This document shows, piece by piece, positions 5,381 to 14,146 of a stretch of 25,074 bases of DNA (position 1 is the stretch's first letter; every line of letters begins with the position of its first letter). The notes under the pieces are model-generated. The model was given only the letters and a program-made list of their open reading frames with translations, made no database searches and had not been told where the DNA came from. Both the position numbers and the translations under genes were made by a program. Source of the DNA: a virus; IMG/VR virus record IMGVR_UViG_3300025327_000695, positions 1-25,074 of that record. One strand, written 5' to 3'.

Positions 5381-5812
5381 TTAAAGTCCTTCATCATCGT
5401 CTCTGTTAGGAGAGTTCAATGCGTGCTCATCAAGATACTCTTTCATTTTCTTTTCATATATTAATAATAAGTTCTTTAACTTATCAAAGTTCTTTTGATT
5501 CATTTTAAATCCACTGCTTCCACTTCTTTCAGATCCCGATTGTTCCATTGGGGGATAATGATTAATACAATCATGCGTAAGTTTTCTAACACGTTCAGCG
5601 TCTATCTTTTCTTGTTTGTCTAACTTCGCCCAAGCTTCAAGAAGCAAACCATCTAATGCATTTATCATAACTTCATAATTAAATGTTCCAGTCTCTTGAT
5701 TGAATCCTCTTAGATTAAATCGTGAAGCATTTAAAGCTCTTTGTAAAGAATCAATTCTTTCAGCAAGAGCAATTCCTGCATTGAATAAACTTTTAACTCC
5801 ATCGTCACTCAT
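5381..5812 (-). CDS. helical hypothetical protein, 143 aa, partner of the ATPase
   Basis: A soluble, mostly helical product (SLFNAGIALAERIDSLQRAL; EAWAKLDKQEKIDAERVRKL) with a Ser/Gly linker (SGSERSGSSG) and a Lys-rich helix before an acidic end. No family recognised. It is the first gene of the ATPase operon and shares a 20-bp promoter with the 8842 gene. A packaging accessory such as a small terminase-like or adaptor subunit is possible from operon context only. The ATG at 5812 lies 20 nt from the 20-mer, with BoxA about 26 nt away, so translation is probably leaderless. Confidence 0.7.
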   Translation of the reverse strand: MSDDGVKSLFNAGIALAERIDSLQRALNASRFNLRGFNQETGTFNYEVMINALDGLLLEAWAKLDKQEKIDAERVRKLTHDCINHYPPMEQSGSERSGSSGFKMNQKNFDKLKNLLLIYEKKMKEYLDEHALNSPNRDDDEGL

Positions 5813-5831
5813 GAATAATTACTATTACTTT

Positions 5832-5851
5832 TTAGTTATAAGCTTTTTGTT
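5832..5851 (-). promoter_or_regulatory. promoter of the ATPase operon, shared 20-mer
   Basis: Read on the - strand this is AACAAAAAGCTTATAACTAA, identical over 20 bases to 8804-8823 on the + strand. CTTATAAC is the TATA box, 26 nt from ATG 5812, and the A-run before it fits a BRE. Identical spacing to a start codon at both sites shows it is a promoter cassette. Confidence 0.7.
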
Positions 5852-5872
5852 TTTACTGCTTGTCCGTAGCAA

Positions 5873-5883
5873 AATATTTAAAC
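5873..5883 (+). promoter_or_regulatory. BoxA promoter of the proline-rich large protein
   Basis: AATATTTAAAC lies with its centre about 25 nt before ATG 5904. It is divergent from the ATPase operon promoter; the two starts are only 91 bp apart. This spacing is the reason for rejecting a longer N-terminus for the 5904 gene. Confidence 0.6.
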
Positions 5884-5903
5884 TTAATAGGATTATCTAT
5901 TTC

Positions 5904-8282
5904 ATGCCTATAACAGCACCATCATTTGGTAAACCTGCACCAAATCCATTTACTCCAGCTCCGGCTCCTAAACCTGCCCCAGCAATTCCTTCAGGTCCAA
6001 TTAGTAAACCCACTCCAAGTCTTCCAGGAGTTCCAGCTCCAAAGCCAGTTCCATTTCTACCACCACAAACATATTATGGCGGAGGCGGAGGTGGTGGCGG
6101 AGGTGTAACACCCACTGCTCCACCTATTAGTACGGCACTTCCAACAGGAACTCCCGTTGGTTCAGCAGTTGGTGGAGGAACATTAGTTGTTACTCCGGGA
6201 GCACCAGGTGGAGTAAGTGTTGTTCCAATGTCTACACAAATTAAACCAGCTGTTTCTGTTCAAGTTACTCCAGTTCAACAATATGCTACAGCATCACCAT
6301 ATATTCAACCTCCGACAATATTACCAAAACAAATAACTGCCGTTCCAGAAAATATTCAATTTATGAAATTAACTCCATTCCAACAATTTTATACTTCTGA
6401 TATTGTAACTAAAATAAAAAAAGGCCTGGGCGAACTATTGCCGGAAGGATTTCAAAGAGCAGAACAACCAGTAAGTCCAATAATTACAATAACAAAACCT
6501 TCGATTACTGGGACAAGAGCAACACAAGTTTATGAACAAAGATTTAGAACTGCAGAAGAATTACCTCCAACACAAGCTTATCAAATGGGATTATATAATG
6601 AGAAACAATTCTTAGAAGCAGAAGCTAAATATCAAGCAGCAGCAACATTTGGTACGGGAGTTGTATTGGGAGCAGTATCTATATTAGCTCCCCCAGTTGG
6701 TGTTGCTGCTGGAATATTATATGGGGCAAAAACAATATTAGACTTGCCTGAAATTATTAAAACAACAACAATTTCTCCTAAGGCCACAGCAATAAGTATA
6801 GGAGCAGGATTAGCTGGAGGTGCAGTTGGAGCATTGGGAACTGCATATATAGTTCCAAAGATAAAGGGAGAACTTGCTTCTATTGGAAGACAAGAGATTC
6901 AAATAGAAAAATTATCTTCACAAAAACCATATCCTGAAGCTCCTGTTGAAAAACATTTAGAAATATTTAAAGAAAATAAATATGCTTTGCCTGGAGAAGA
7001 ATCTCCGGGAGTGTATCACGCAACTCCTTACGGTGGTTCATTCAAAGAGACTTTTACAGTTACTCCTGGTTCAAGTGAACTTCCGGGATTATATGTTGCT
7101 CCAGAAGTATCCTATAAATTTTTAAAGATTCAAGGTGTTGAAATACCTGTTCCAAAATTCTTTGATTTGAGTACAACCTCTGTCCTTGAAAAAGCTCCAA
7201 AGATATTGAGGATATATCCAGAAGCAATTGAAGAAGCACCAACATTTGGAGAAATATTATTACCTAAAAAATCAGCTGTAATCATTGAAAGATTTAAAAC
7301 TCGTGGTCCTGAATCAACTAAATTCTTATTAACTAAAGCAGAAAAAGGGGTTGCATATGTTCCTGGAGTTAAAACAGAAATAGAAGCAATAATTCCTCCA
7401 GAAAGTACCTTTGCATTATCTGGACAAAAATTCTATACAGAGTTTATAGGAATAAAAGTTCCAATAGATCAATACATAAGTTCAGCAGAAAAGGGAGTGA
7501 TTAGTGCTTCAGAATTAGAAGGAGGATATATTCCGACATTTAGTATTACTACTCCAGGAACTATTGGTTATGGAATTTCTAGAGTAAAATATGTGCCTTC
7601 TAAAATTTCATATCCATCTAATGTTTCAAAAATAGTATCTCAAGTTTCATCTGTTCCATCTAAATCAATTGCTTCCGTTTCTAAAGTTTCTTATCCTACA
7701 ATTAGTTATCCGAGTATTACAACTTCATCGATAACAACATATCCTTCTATTTCATATCTTCCAATAGTTCCACCATCTTATGTTGTTCCTTATGTGCCTC
7801 CAAAATATCCAATAACTTACTCTCCAATTACACCAAAAATTATTACACCAAAAATTATTCCACCATTTAAATCTTTAGATGAAGAAAAGAGATTTAAATT
7901 TGGAGAGCGTAAAAGAAGAAAAGCCTATTCAGTCTTCCTTAGACGACGTGGAAAATATATTCCAGTAGCAATAGGACTCCCAAGAGAAAGAGCCTTGAAA
8001 TTTGGATCTGAGAAAGCTTTAGGAACTTTGGGTAGGACATTTAAAATTAAGGCTATGGGCGAAACTTTCCAGGAAGATATTGCATTTAAACCAAGAGAGG
8101 ATATATTTAGAACATTTAAAGTTCGCAAGGGGATTAAACAACCACTCGTTGATACATATATACAAAGAGCTAGCAAGTCATTATCTACAAGAGCCGAACG
8201 TGGATTAATTCGTGAGGCAAGAATAGAAAAGCAATCAGGCATAAAAAATCCATTTAGATATAAACAAAAGATATTTATATAG
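5904..8282 (+). CDS. large proline-rich probable structural protein, 792 aa
   Basis: ATG 5904 is chosen because a TATA box sits 25 nt upstream and an upstream in-frame extension would read through the divergent gene. Residues 1-75 are Pro/Ala/Lys-rich and end in nine glycines. Two glycine-rich hydrophobic segments lie at about 250-280 and 295-315 (GVVLGAVSILAPPVGVAAG; SIGAGLAGGAVGALG). At about 368-400 the pattern GVYHATP...GLYVAPEVSYKF recalls the Y-H-[GA]-T...GLY signature of ADP-ribosyltransferase-like folds. A Pro/Ser/Tyr-rich region (about 560-645) precedes a basic C-terminal domain. Size, composition and its place next to the ATPase suggest a virion or DNA-injection protein; this is inference. 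Confidence 0.75.
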   Translation: MPITAPSFGKPAPNPFTPAPAPKPAPAIPSGPISKPTPSLPGVPAPKPVPFLPPQTYYGGGGGGGGGVTPTAPPISTALPTGTPVGSAVGGGTLVVTPGAPGGVSVVPMSTQIKPAVSVQVTPVQQYATASPYIQPPTILPKQITAVPENIQFMKLTPFQQFYTSDIVTKIKKGLGELLPEGFQRAEQPVSPIITITKPSITGTRATQVYEQRFRTAEELPPTQAYQMGLYNEKQFLEAEAKYQAAATFGTGVVLGAVSILAPPVGVAAGILYGAKTILDLPEIIKTTTISPKATAISIGAGLAGGAVGALGTAYIVPKIKGELASIGRQEIQIEKLSSQKPYPEAPVEKHLEIFKENKYALPGEESPGVYHATPYGGSFKETFTVTPGSSELPGLYVAPEVSYKFLKIQGVEIPVPKFFDLSTTSVLEKAPKILRIYPEAIEEAPTFGEILLPKKSAVIIERFKTRGPESTKFLLTKAEKGVAYVPGVKTEIEAIIPPESTFALSGQKFYTEFIGIKVPIDQYISSAEKGVISASELEGGYIPTFSITTPGTIGYGISRVKYVPSKISYPSNVSKIVSQVSSVPSKSIASVSKVSYPTISYPSITTSSITTYPSISYLPIVPPSYVVPYVPPKYPITYSPITPKIITPKIIPPFKSLDEEKRFKFGERKRRKAYSVFLRRRGKYIPVAIGLPRERALKFGSEKALGTLGRTFKIKAMGETFQEDIAFKPREDIFRTFKVRKGIKQPLVDTYIQRASKSLSTRAERGLIREARIEKQSGIKNPFRYKQKIFI
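8274..8282 (+). promoter_or_regulatory. BoxA promoter overlapping a stop codon
   Basis: TTTATATAG supplies both the last codons and TAG stop of the 792-residue gene and the TATA box of the next gene. Its centre is 23-24 nt from ATG 8301, so that transcript would be leaderless. Confidence 0.5.
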
Positions 8283-8300
8283 GATTAGCATTACTTAAAC

Positions 8301-8798
8301 ATGGTATCATTCACAGAGTATACAAAGGCAATCCAATCAGTCAAAGGACAAACTGAAACTTCTAAGTTACAACGCAAGGCAATAAGAAAAAGATATTTAA
8401 GTGAAGCCTCAGCCGAGGGTAAGAAGTTATTAAGTCCCGAATATAGAAAACAAAAAGCTTTTAGATCTTCAGGCATAGGGCAATTCTTTTCTGGCGTAAG
8501 TAAATATCAAAGAGCTATTCAAGGAAGAGGAAGACCAAAAGGATCAACAGATCCTAGATATGCTGCGTATGGTGGAGTTTATGGATATCGTAAGCAATTA
8601 GCTGCTAGATTATCTTCTAATAAAGCATTGGCCAGAGCAGAAGCCTATCGGCAAGCAGCACAGACACAACAATTTCAAAGACAACAGATGGCAAGACAAA
8701 TTCCACAAGAACAACGGACTATCCCAAATACAAGTGGTTTTAGTTCAATAGGAAATTATATGAAAGAAATCGAAGATGCTTCTAATGAAGTTCCTTAA
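8301..8798 (+). CDS. basic AT-hook protein, 165 aa
   Basis: A strongly basic product rich in Arg, Gln and Ala. Residues 76-82 (GRGRPKGS region) match an AT-hook, the short minor-groove element for AT-rich DNA, and an N-terminal basic helix (SKLQRKAIRKRYLSE) precedes it. The second half is Gln/Ala-rich (AEAYRQAAQTQQFQRQQMARQ). It looks like a DNA-binding protein, perhaps a nucleoprotein packed with the genome or a chromatin-like factor for this AT-rich DNA. It has its own promoter and sits inside the probable structural cluster. The family is not recognised. Confidence 0.75.
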   Translation: MVSFTEYTKAIQSVKGQTETSKLQRKAIRKRYLSEASAEGKKLLSPEYRKQKAFRSSGIGQFFSGVSKYQRAIQGRGRPKGSTDPRYAAYGGVYGYRKQLAARLSSNKALARAEAYRQAAQTQQFQRQQMARQIPQEQRTIPNTSGFSSIGNYMKEIEDASNEVP

Positions 8799-8803
8799 GA
8801 ATT

Positions 8804-8823
8804 AACAAAAAGCTTATAACTAA
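8804..8823 (+). promoter_or_regulatory. promoter of the 8842 gene, shared 20-mer
   Basis: AACAAAAAGCTTATAACTAA is the same 20 bases as 5832-5851 on the - strand. CTTATAAC is the TATA box, about 26 nt before ATG 8842. The two genes or operons are therefore likely to be co-expressed. Confidence 0.7.
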
Positions 8824-8841
8824 CTACTTCTTAGGAATTAT

Positions 8842-9492
8842 ATGTCTGAACAAGATCAAGAATTTATGAATCAAATTGTAGCCGAAATAGAACAACTTAA
8901 ACAAAATCAAGGAGGTCAATATCCTGCACCAGTTTCATTTGGTGGTGGAAATAAGACTAACTTAGTTGAATGGCAATTAAATTTTAGTGAAGAACTTGCC
9001 GAAATAGAACATCTATTAAGAAATGACTTATTTATGAGAGATGAAAAGAATAATGAAATTTGGGTAAGAAATAAAAATTCTGAAGAAGTTATATTTAATG
9101 ATCGTGGAGTTAATGAAATAATTAAAGAGATTAGAATGTTCTTAAATAAAAATACTGTTCTTTCAAACTATCAGGCTGATGAAATAAGATTAAGACTTAG
9201 AAATTTAGGTCATGAGCTTAGAGCACTTATTTATAATAATTATGAAGCTTATGGATTAGATACCGAATATAAACTTAATCATTATCCTATGATGGTTATA
9301 ACAATTCTTTCAATGATTGAGTCTGCCTATCGCAGGGCCTTGAATGGAGAAGAAAGAAGAGATCTTAATTCAGCCAGACAAGTTACACAGACAGAACCAA
9401 TTGGTAGTCAGCATATGAGTGGCTATCCAATGATGATGATGCAACAACCTTCTAAGAAAAAACTTTGGAATCCATTTAGTTGGGCCGCTTAA
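8842..9492 (+). CDS. helical hypothetical protein, 216 aa
   Basis: A mostly helical, acidic protein. An N-terminal helix (MSEQDQEFMNQIVAEIEQLKQN) and a Gly/Pro linker lead to a core (about residues 45-170) with LRLRNLGHELRALIYNNYEAYGLD and MVITILSMIESAYRRALNGEERRDL. The C-terminus is Met/Gln-rich and ends in KKKLWNPFSWAA, an aromatic tail that could bind a membrane or another protein. No enzyme motif is visible. Its promoter is shared with the packaging-like ATPase, so it may be a structural or assembly protein. I do not recognise the family. Confidence 0.75.
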   Translation: MSEQDQEFMNQIVAEIEQLKQNQGGQYPAPVSFGGGNKTNLVEWQLNFSEELAEIEHLLRNDLFMRDEKNNEIWVRNKNSEEVIFNDRGVNEIIKEIRMFLNKNTVLSNYQADEIRLRLRNLGHELRALIYNNYEAYGLDTEYKLNHYPMMVITILSMIESAYRRALNGEERRDLNSARQVTQTEPIGSQHMSGYPMMMMQQPSKKKLWNPFSWAA

Positions 9493-9534
9493 ACTATTAA
9501 CAATTAGTAAAAACCAAATAATATATAAACTTAT
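9491..9534 (+). promoter_or_regulatory. late-type promoter of the LamG glycoprotein
   Basis: This 44-bp block matches 13348-13391 at 38 of 44 positions. It begins at the previous stop codon (TAAACTATTAA), continues through TAGTAAAAAC and ends with the TATA box ATATATAAA, 26 nt before ATG 9552. The long conserved stretch upstream of BoxA suggests an activator site rather than only basal elements. Confidence 0.7.
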
Positions 9535-9551
9535 CTGTCCTCTAAACCTTC

Positions 9552-12500
9552 ATGAATCATAAGTCCATATGTCTAGTATTCTTTATCTCTTTATTAACAA
9601 TTCCTTTAGTCCAAGCTTTAACAATTTCCCCATTAAGTACTGGCGTGTATAATTCAACAGATACAAATATAACTCAAGAATTTAATTTTGCTCATTTAAA
9701 TGTTTCTACATCAACACCTTATGATTCATTAATAAGATACTATACTTTTGATAATGACAATGCAACAAAGTCTTATGATTTTTCATCAAGCAATATAAAC
9801 GGCAATTATACAAATGGTGCAAATACTAAATCTGGAATGTTTGGTGATGCATATAATGGCTCTTCAGCTTTAAATAGTTTTCTTAACCTAAATTCAAATT
9901 TAATTCCAGGAGACAATAATTTTACAATTTCTCTTTGGTTTAGAGCTAATTCATTGGCTTCTTTCGGAATGATTATAGGTTCTCAAGACAATGGAAACTC
10001 TAATTATTTGACAACGCAGGATAATAATAAAGTTAATTATAGGTCTGGTGCAGGAGACTTTACATCTACAGCAACTTTATCTACTAATACATGGTATCAT
10101 CTAGTTGTTAGAAATAATAATACTGGTGCTACAATATTTATAAATGGTGCAGTAAATGCTAATTCTGCAACACCGAGAGATTGGAATCAAGAGAAATTTA
10201 ATTTAGGAACAAGGAATTCTGGAGATTTATCTTTTTCAGGTCTTATAGACGATTTTATGGTATTTAATATTTCATTAAATAATTCTCAAGTTTCAGATAT
10301 TTACAACAATCAATCTTCAAGATTCTTTCCAACTGGTGAACAACTATTCCAGAATATTAATTTCAATACTAATACCAAAGTAAATATTTCTCTTACAATA
10401 AATCAGACTTTGCTTTCATCTTATTTGTCAGCAAAAATTAACAATGGCCCAGTGACCAATTTTACAAATGGTAGAATAATAGGATATAATTTATCTGGTG
10501 ATGTGTCAAATGGAAATCTTAGTATCTTTTATACTACGTCACCCAATAACTTTTATAGTCCATTGGTTGGTGGTAATATTACAATAGAATCTGATCCGGC
10601 AAGTGCCCCCGATATACAATTTGTTTCGCCAACTAATCCTTCGGGTACTATAATCGGTGCAAATCATATATTAATAAATGTTACTTCATCAGATACAAAT
10701 TTAGTAAACATAACAATAAGATTATTTAATGCTTCAAATAGTTTAATTAATTCAACTACAACTACAATATCGCCTAACTTTGTTAATATAAGCAATTTAG
10801 CTAACGGGGTATACTTCTTTAATGCGACAACATATAACTTATTTGGAATATCAAATAGTACAGAAACAAGAAATGTTACTATTGATTCAACTCTTCCTAA
10901 TGGAACAATAATCTTCCCCTCAAATGGTTCACTCTTAAATTATGCAGAAGTTAATTTTACTTTAAATGCAACTGACAATTTAGGATTAGCTAATGCAACT
11001 TTAAATATATATAATTCTACAGGAGGATTATTTAATAGTACAACTATAACTTTTGCATTTGGAACTTTACAATCGTTAGTAGGAATAGTCGTTAATTTGG
11101 TTGATGATGTCTATAATTGGTTCTATACTGTAGTTGATAATGCAGGTAATTCATTTATAACTCAAAATAATACCTTGACAATAAATATAACTTCAACTAA
11201 TGTTACAGCATGTGGAGTTTTAAGTTCAGCCAATACAGTCTATACTCAGATAGCAAATATAATTCCAGTATCAACAACTCCATGTATTAATATCACGGCA
11301 CAAAATGTAACATTCAATGGTAATGGTTATTCAATTGTGAATGATACTTATTCAAGTCTTTGGGGAATTTGGTCTAATCAACTCAATACTACAATAATAA
11401 ATGTAAATGTTTCAACACACGCAGGAATTAGTTACGGAATTAGATTTCAATCGGGTGCACATAATTCTACTATAAGGGATAGTACTTTAATCTCCGGCTT
11501 TGCAGATATAAGAATAACGAGCGCTGACAATATTAAAATAATAAATAATACTCTTCCTGGAGGGGGAAATGGAACAGGCATATACTTAGAGACTTCTAAT
11601 TATAATTTTGTTGCAAATAACACTGTAATAAATCATGTTGGCGGTGTTGGCGCTGCTGATGGAATAACCACTGCTCCAGGTTCTCATAATATAATCATCG
11701 GCAACAATGCCAGTGGAAATTTCAGATACGGATTTAGTTCTTTTGCTAACTCAATTAATAACACAATAACTAATAACTATTTTGATGCAAATCATGACAG
11801 CGGAATATTTTTATCTAATAGTTATAATAGTACATTCATAAATAATACGGCTAATAATAATTATCATAATGGTATATACTTAAGTGGAACAGAAACAGGA
11901 CACGTCTTTATTAATATTACTATAAACAATTCTGGTTGGAATGGAATCTATATTGATTTTGGTACAGCTACAAGTAACAATTTTACTAATATTAGAATAA
12001 CAAATACTAATTCGTCTTTCTTTGATTTAAATATAACGGAACTTACATCAAGAGATAATTATTTCATTGATACTTATATTGGAAATTATACTATTTTAAA
12101 TGCAACACTTAATATTAAAAATTCTCAATTTGGCGAAATTAAATTTATTAACCCTATAAATGGAACGGGAACAAACTTAAGTAATGATATAAAAATATTG
12201 AGCAATCTCGCAGTCGTTAATTCTTCTAATACAGGTTTAAATTCATCTGCAAATATCACCTTATATAATACTCCGACTAACTTTACATTCCCAGTAATAT
12301 ATAAAAATGGATTTAATTGTTTAGATTGTAGTAATTTTACGTCACTTAATGCTGGTAATGTATCATTTAATGTAACTAGTTGGTCTAATTATTCTATCGG
12401 AGAAGATTTAATTCCTCCAGCAATACAATTTGTTTCTCCAACTGAAACATCTGGAACTAATCTTACAACAAGAAATTATATAAAAATCAATGTTACAGCC

Positions 12501-13349
12501 ATAGATAGTAATTTGAAAAATATTACAGTTTACTTATTTAATTCAACTGCTTTAATTAATTCAACCAATAGTACAACAAGTCCATTAGATATTAACTTCA
12601 GCAATCTTGCTAACGGATTATATTACTTTAATGCAACCGCATTTGATACATCTGGAAATGTTAATAATACTGAAACAAGAAATGTTACTATATCAATTGA
12701 TAATATATTTCCACAATTCTTTAATCTCTCAGCAACCCCTACAAGTCCAGTTAATTACTCTTCAGGAGTAACATATACATTCAATGCTACATGGACAGAT
12801 AATGTGGCTGTTGATACTATAAAGATAGAATTCAATGGGGTTAATTATACAGTTCCAGTAAGTGGAACTCCAAATGTATATAGCTTTACAAGAATAGACT
12901 TGTCTGCAGGAACTTATCCATATTATTGGTTTGCCAATGATAGCAGTGGCAATGTCAATGTAACAAGCATATTTAATTATATAATCAATAAGACTGTCCC
13001 GCCTATAACACTCAGTTTCTCTCCTTCAAGCACTGTTAATCAAGGAACAGAAACTACAACATCTGGGCTTTCTTGTCCCTCACAGTTGACTTGTAATCTA
13101 TTCCAGGGAACTATTGCAGTAAGTAATCCACACATTACAACATTTGGAGTAGGAACTTATCCTTATACATTCAATACAACTGGAAATACAAATTATACAA
13201 GTGCTTCTGTAACAACTAATTTAACTGTTCAAGCTACTGGGGGCGGAGGTAATGTGACAACTATAAGTGCTCCGGTAATTTGCCCAGAAAATAAGTTTGG
13301 ATTCTATAACCCTTTATTACCACATATTGTTAAAGCTGGATGTTTATAA
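9552..13349 (+). CDS. giant secreted glycoprotein: LamG, Ig-like and beta-helix domains, 1265 aa
   Basis: A signal peptide (residues 1-22, ending VQA) is followed by a LamG/concanavalin-like domain (about 57-245: YYTFDN, FTISLWFRA, TWYHLVV, GLIDDFMVFN). Ig-like modules lie at about 352-545 (IQFVSPT, TETRNVTID). A right-handed beta-helix of NosD/pectate-lyase type spans about 552-850 (repeated NNT/N-T-I turns, for example NYFDANHDSGIFLSNSYNSTF). More Ig-like modules run from 954 to 1140. N-x-S/T sequons are extremely dense, so heavy N-glycosylation is likely. There is no C-terminal membrane anchor; the end has a Cys near the terminus. LamG plus beta-helix suggests glycan binding, so host attachment or a virion spike is the best guess. 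Confidence 0.85.
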   Translation: MNHKSICLVFFISLLTIPLVQALTISPLSTGVYNSTDTNITQEFNFAHLNVSTSTPYDSLIRYYTFDNDNATKSYDFSSSNINGNYTNGANTKSGMFGDAYNGSSALNSFLNLNSNLIPGDNNFTISLWFRANSLASFGMIIGSQDNGNSNYLTTQDNNKVNYRSGAGDFTSTATLSTNTWYHLVVRNNNTGATIFINGAVNANSATPRDWNQEKFNLGTRNSGDLSFSGLIDDFMVFNISLNNSQVSDIYNNQSSRFFPTGEQLFQNINFNTNTKVNISLTINQTLLSSYLSAKINNGPVTNFTNGRIIGYNLSGDVSNGNLSIFYTTSPNNFYSPLVGGNITIESDPASAPDIQFVSPTNPSGTIIGANHILINVTSSDTNLVNITIRLFNASNSLINSTTTTISPNFVNISNLANGVYFFNATTYNLFGISNSTETRNVTIDSTLPNGTIIFPSNGSLLNYAEVNFTLNATDNLGLANATLNIYNSTGGLFNSTTITFAFGTLQSLVGIVVNLVDDVYNWFYTVVDNAGNSFITQNNTLTINITSTNVTACGVLSSANTVYTQIANIIPVSTTPCINITAQNVTFNGNGYSIVNDTYSSLWGIWSNQLNTTIINVNVSTHAGISYGIRFQSGAHNSTIRDSTLISGFADIRITSADNIKIINNTLPGGGNGTGIYLETSNYNFVANNTVINHVGGVGAADGITTAPGSHNIIIGNNASGNFRYGFSSFANSINNTITNNYFDANHDSGIFLSNSYNSTFINNTANNNYHNGIYLSGTETGHVFINITINNSGWNGIYIDFGTATSNNFTNIRITNTNSSFFDLNITELTSRDNYFIDTYIGNYTILNATLNIKNSQFGEIKFINPINGTGTNLSNDIKILSNLAVVNSSNTGLNSSANITLYNTPTNFTFPVIYKNGFNCLDCSNFTSLNAGNVSFNVTSWSNYSIGEDLIPPAIQFVSPTETSGTNLTTRNYIKINVTAIDSNLKNITVYLFNSTALINSTNSTTSPLDINFSNLANGLYYFNATAFDTSGNVNNTETRNVTISIDNIFPQFFNLSATPTSPVNYSSGVTYTFNATWTDNVAVDTIKIEFNGVNYTVPVSGTPNVYSFTRIDLSAGTYPYYWFANDSSGNVNVTSIFNYIINKTVPPITLSFSPSSTVNQGTETTTSGLSCPSQLTCNLFQGTIAVSNPHITTFGVGTYPYTFNTTGNTNYTSASVTTNLTVQATGGGGNVTTISAPVICPENKFGFYNPLLPHIVKAGCL

Positions 13350-13391
13350 ACTATTAATAAGTAGTAAAAACGAAAAGATATATAAAGTTAT
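13348..13391 (+). promoter_or_regulatory. late-type promoter of the membrane protein cluster
   Basis: It matches 9491-9534 at 38 of 44 bases, including AAACTATTAA, TAGTAAAAAC and the TATA box ATATATAAA. BoxA is about 26 nt before ATG 13409. As at the first site, the block starts at the end of the preceding gene. Confidence 0.7.
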
Positions 13392-13408
13392 ATCTCTTAT
13401 AAAGTTGC

Positions 13409-14146
13409 ATGAATAGTAAGTTGGTATACCTTGTATTCCTTGTTTTTTTATTAGCAATTCCAATAGCTTCAGCAGGACAACAATCTCTTGGAATATTTAA
13501 ACAAGATTCATCAGTAATATTAAAACAAAGTTGCGCCAATTGCACATTTAATAATGTTACTTCAGTTCTATATCCTAATTCAACTATTGCAATGGGAGTT
13601 ACTCCAATGTCTCAATCTGGAAGTGAATATTCCATTGCATTTAATAAAACTTCTGTTCCTGGAAATTATATTGTCAATGGTATAGGTAATCCAGATGGAA
13701 GTTTAACTGTTTGGACTTATGATTTTGATATTAATCCGCTTGGTGCAAAAATAACTGGATCGAAAGCATCATTTTATATTTCTTTACTTATTATATTAAT
13801 ATTAATTTTCTTAGCTCTAATAATCTATGGATTAAGTTTACCTTATAAAAATTCAAGAGATGAATTATCAGGTTATATTTTAGATGTTAATAATCTCAAA
13901 TATCTAAAGATTCTTTCTCTTTGTTTAGCTTATTTGATAGCCGTAGTTATTACATATTTAGCATATATCATTTCTTATTCATTCCTCGAGATGGATTTTC
14001 TAGGGAATCTCCTTTATTTTATATTCTATGCAATGATTATTTTAATAATCCCATTATTTATAGTTGGAACGTACTTATTTATAGCTAATTGGGTAAGAGA
14101 TAGCAAGATTGCTGATGGATTACAAAGAGGTTTTAGAATAAGATGA
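13409..14146 (+). CDS. secreted-domain and polytopic membrane protein, 245 aa
   Basis: A signal peptide (ending SASA-type, about residue 22) precedes an outward-facing domain with a CANC motif (about residues 42-45) and the pattern QSLGIFKQ...CANCTFNNVTS...YPN. Three or more transmembrane helices follow (about 119-143, 163-190 and 198-222). I have the impression that this ectodomain pattern recurs next to adhesin-type genes in other archaeal viruses, but I cannot verify that here. The stop overlaps the next start (ATGATGA). It is probably a virion membrane or assembly protein working with the two giant glycoproteins. Confidence 0.75.
   Translation: MNSKLVYLVFLVFLLAIPIASAGQQSLGIFKQDSSVILKQSCANCTFNNVTSVLYPNSTIAMGVTPMSQSGSEYSIAFNKTSVPGNYIVNGIGNPDGSLTVWTYDFDINPLGAKITGSKASFYISLLIILILIFLALIIYGLSLPYKNSRDELSGYILDVNNLKYLKILSLCLAYLIAVVITYLAYIISYSFLEMDFLGNLLYFIFYAMIILIIPLFIVGTYLFIANWVRDSKIADGLQRGFRIR

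Noticed and set aside
5700-5903. N-terminal extension of the 792-aa protein from an ATG at 5700
   Set aside because: It would run antisense through the start of the 143-aa gene and over the divergent promoters; the ATG at 5904 has a TATA box at leaderless spacing.
7925-8242. 105-aa - strand ORF
   Set aside because: It lies antisense within the large protein gene, with no promoter or ribosome site and a biased composition.
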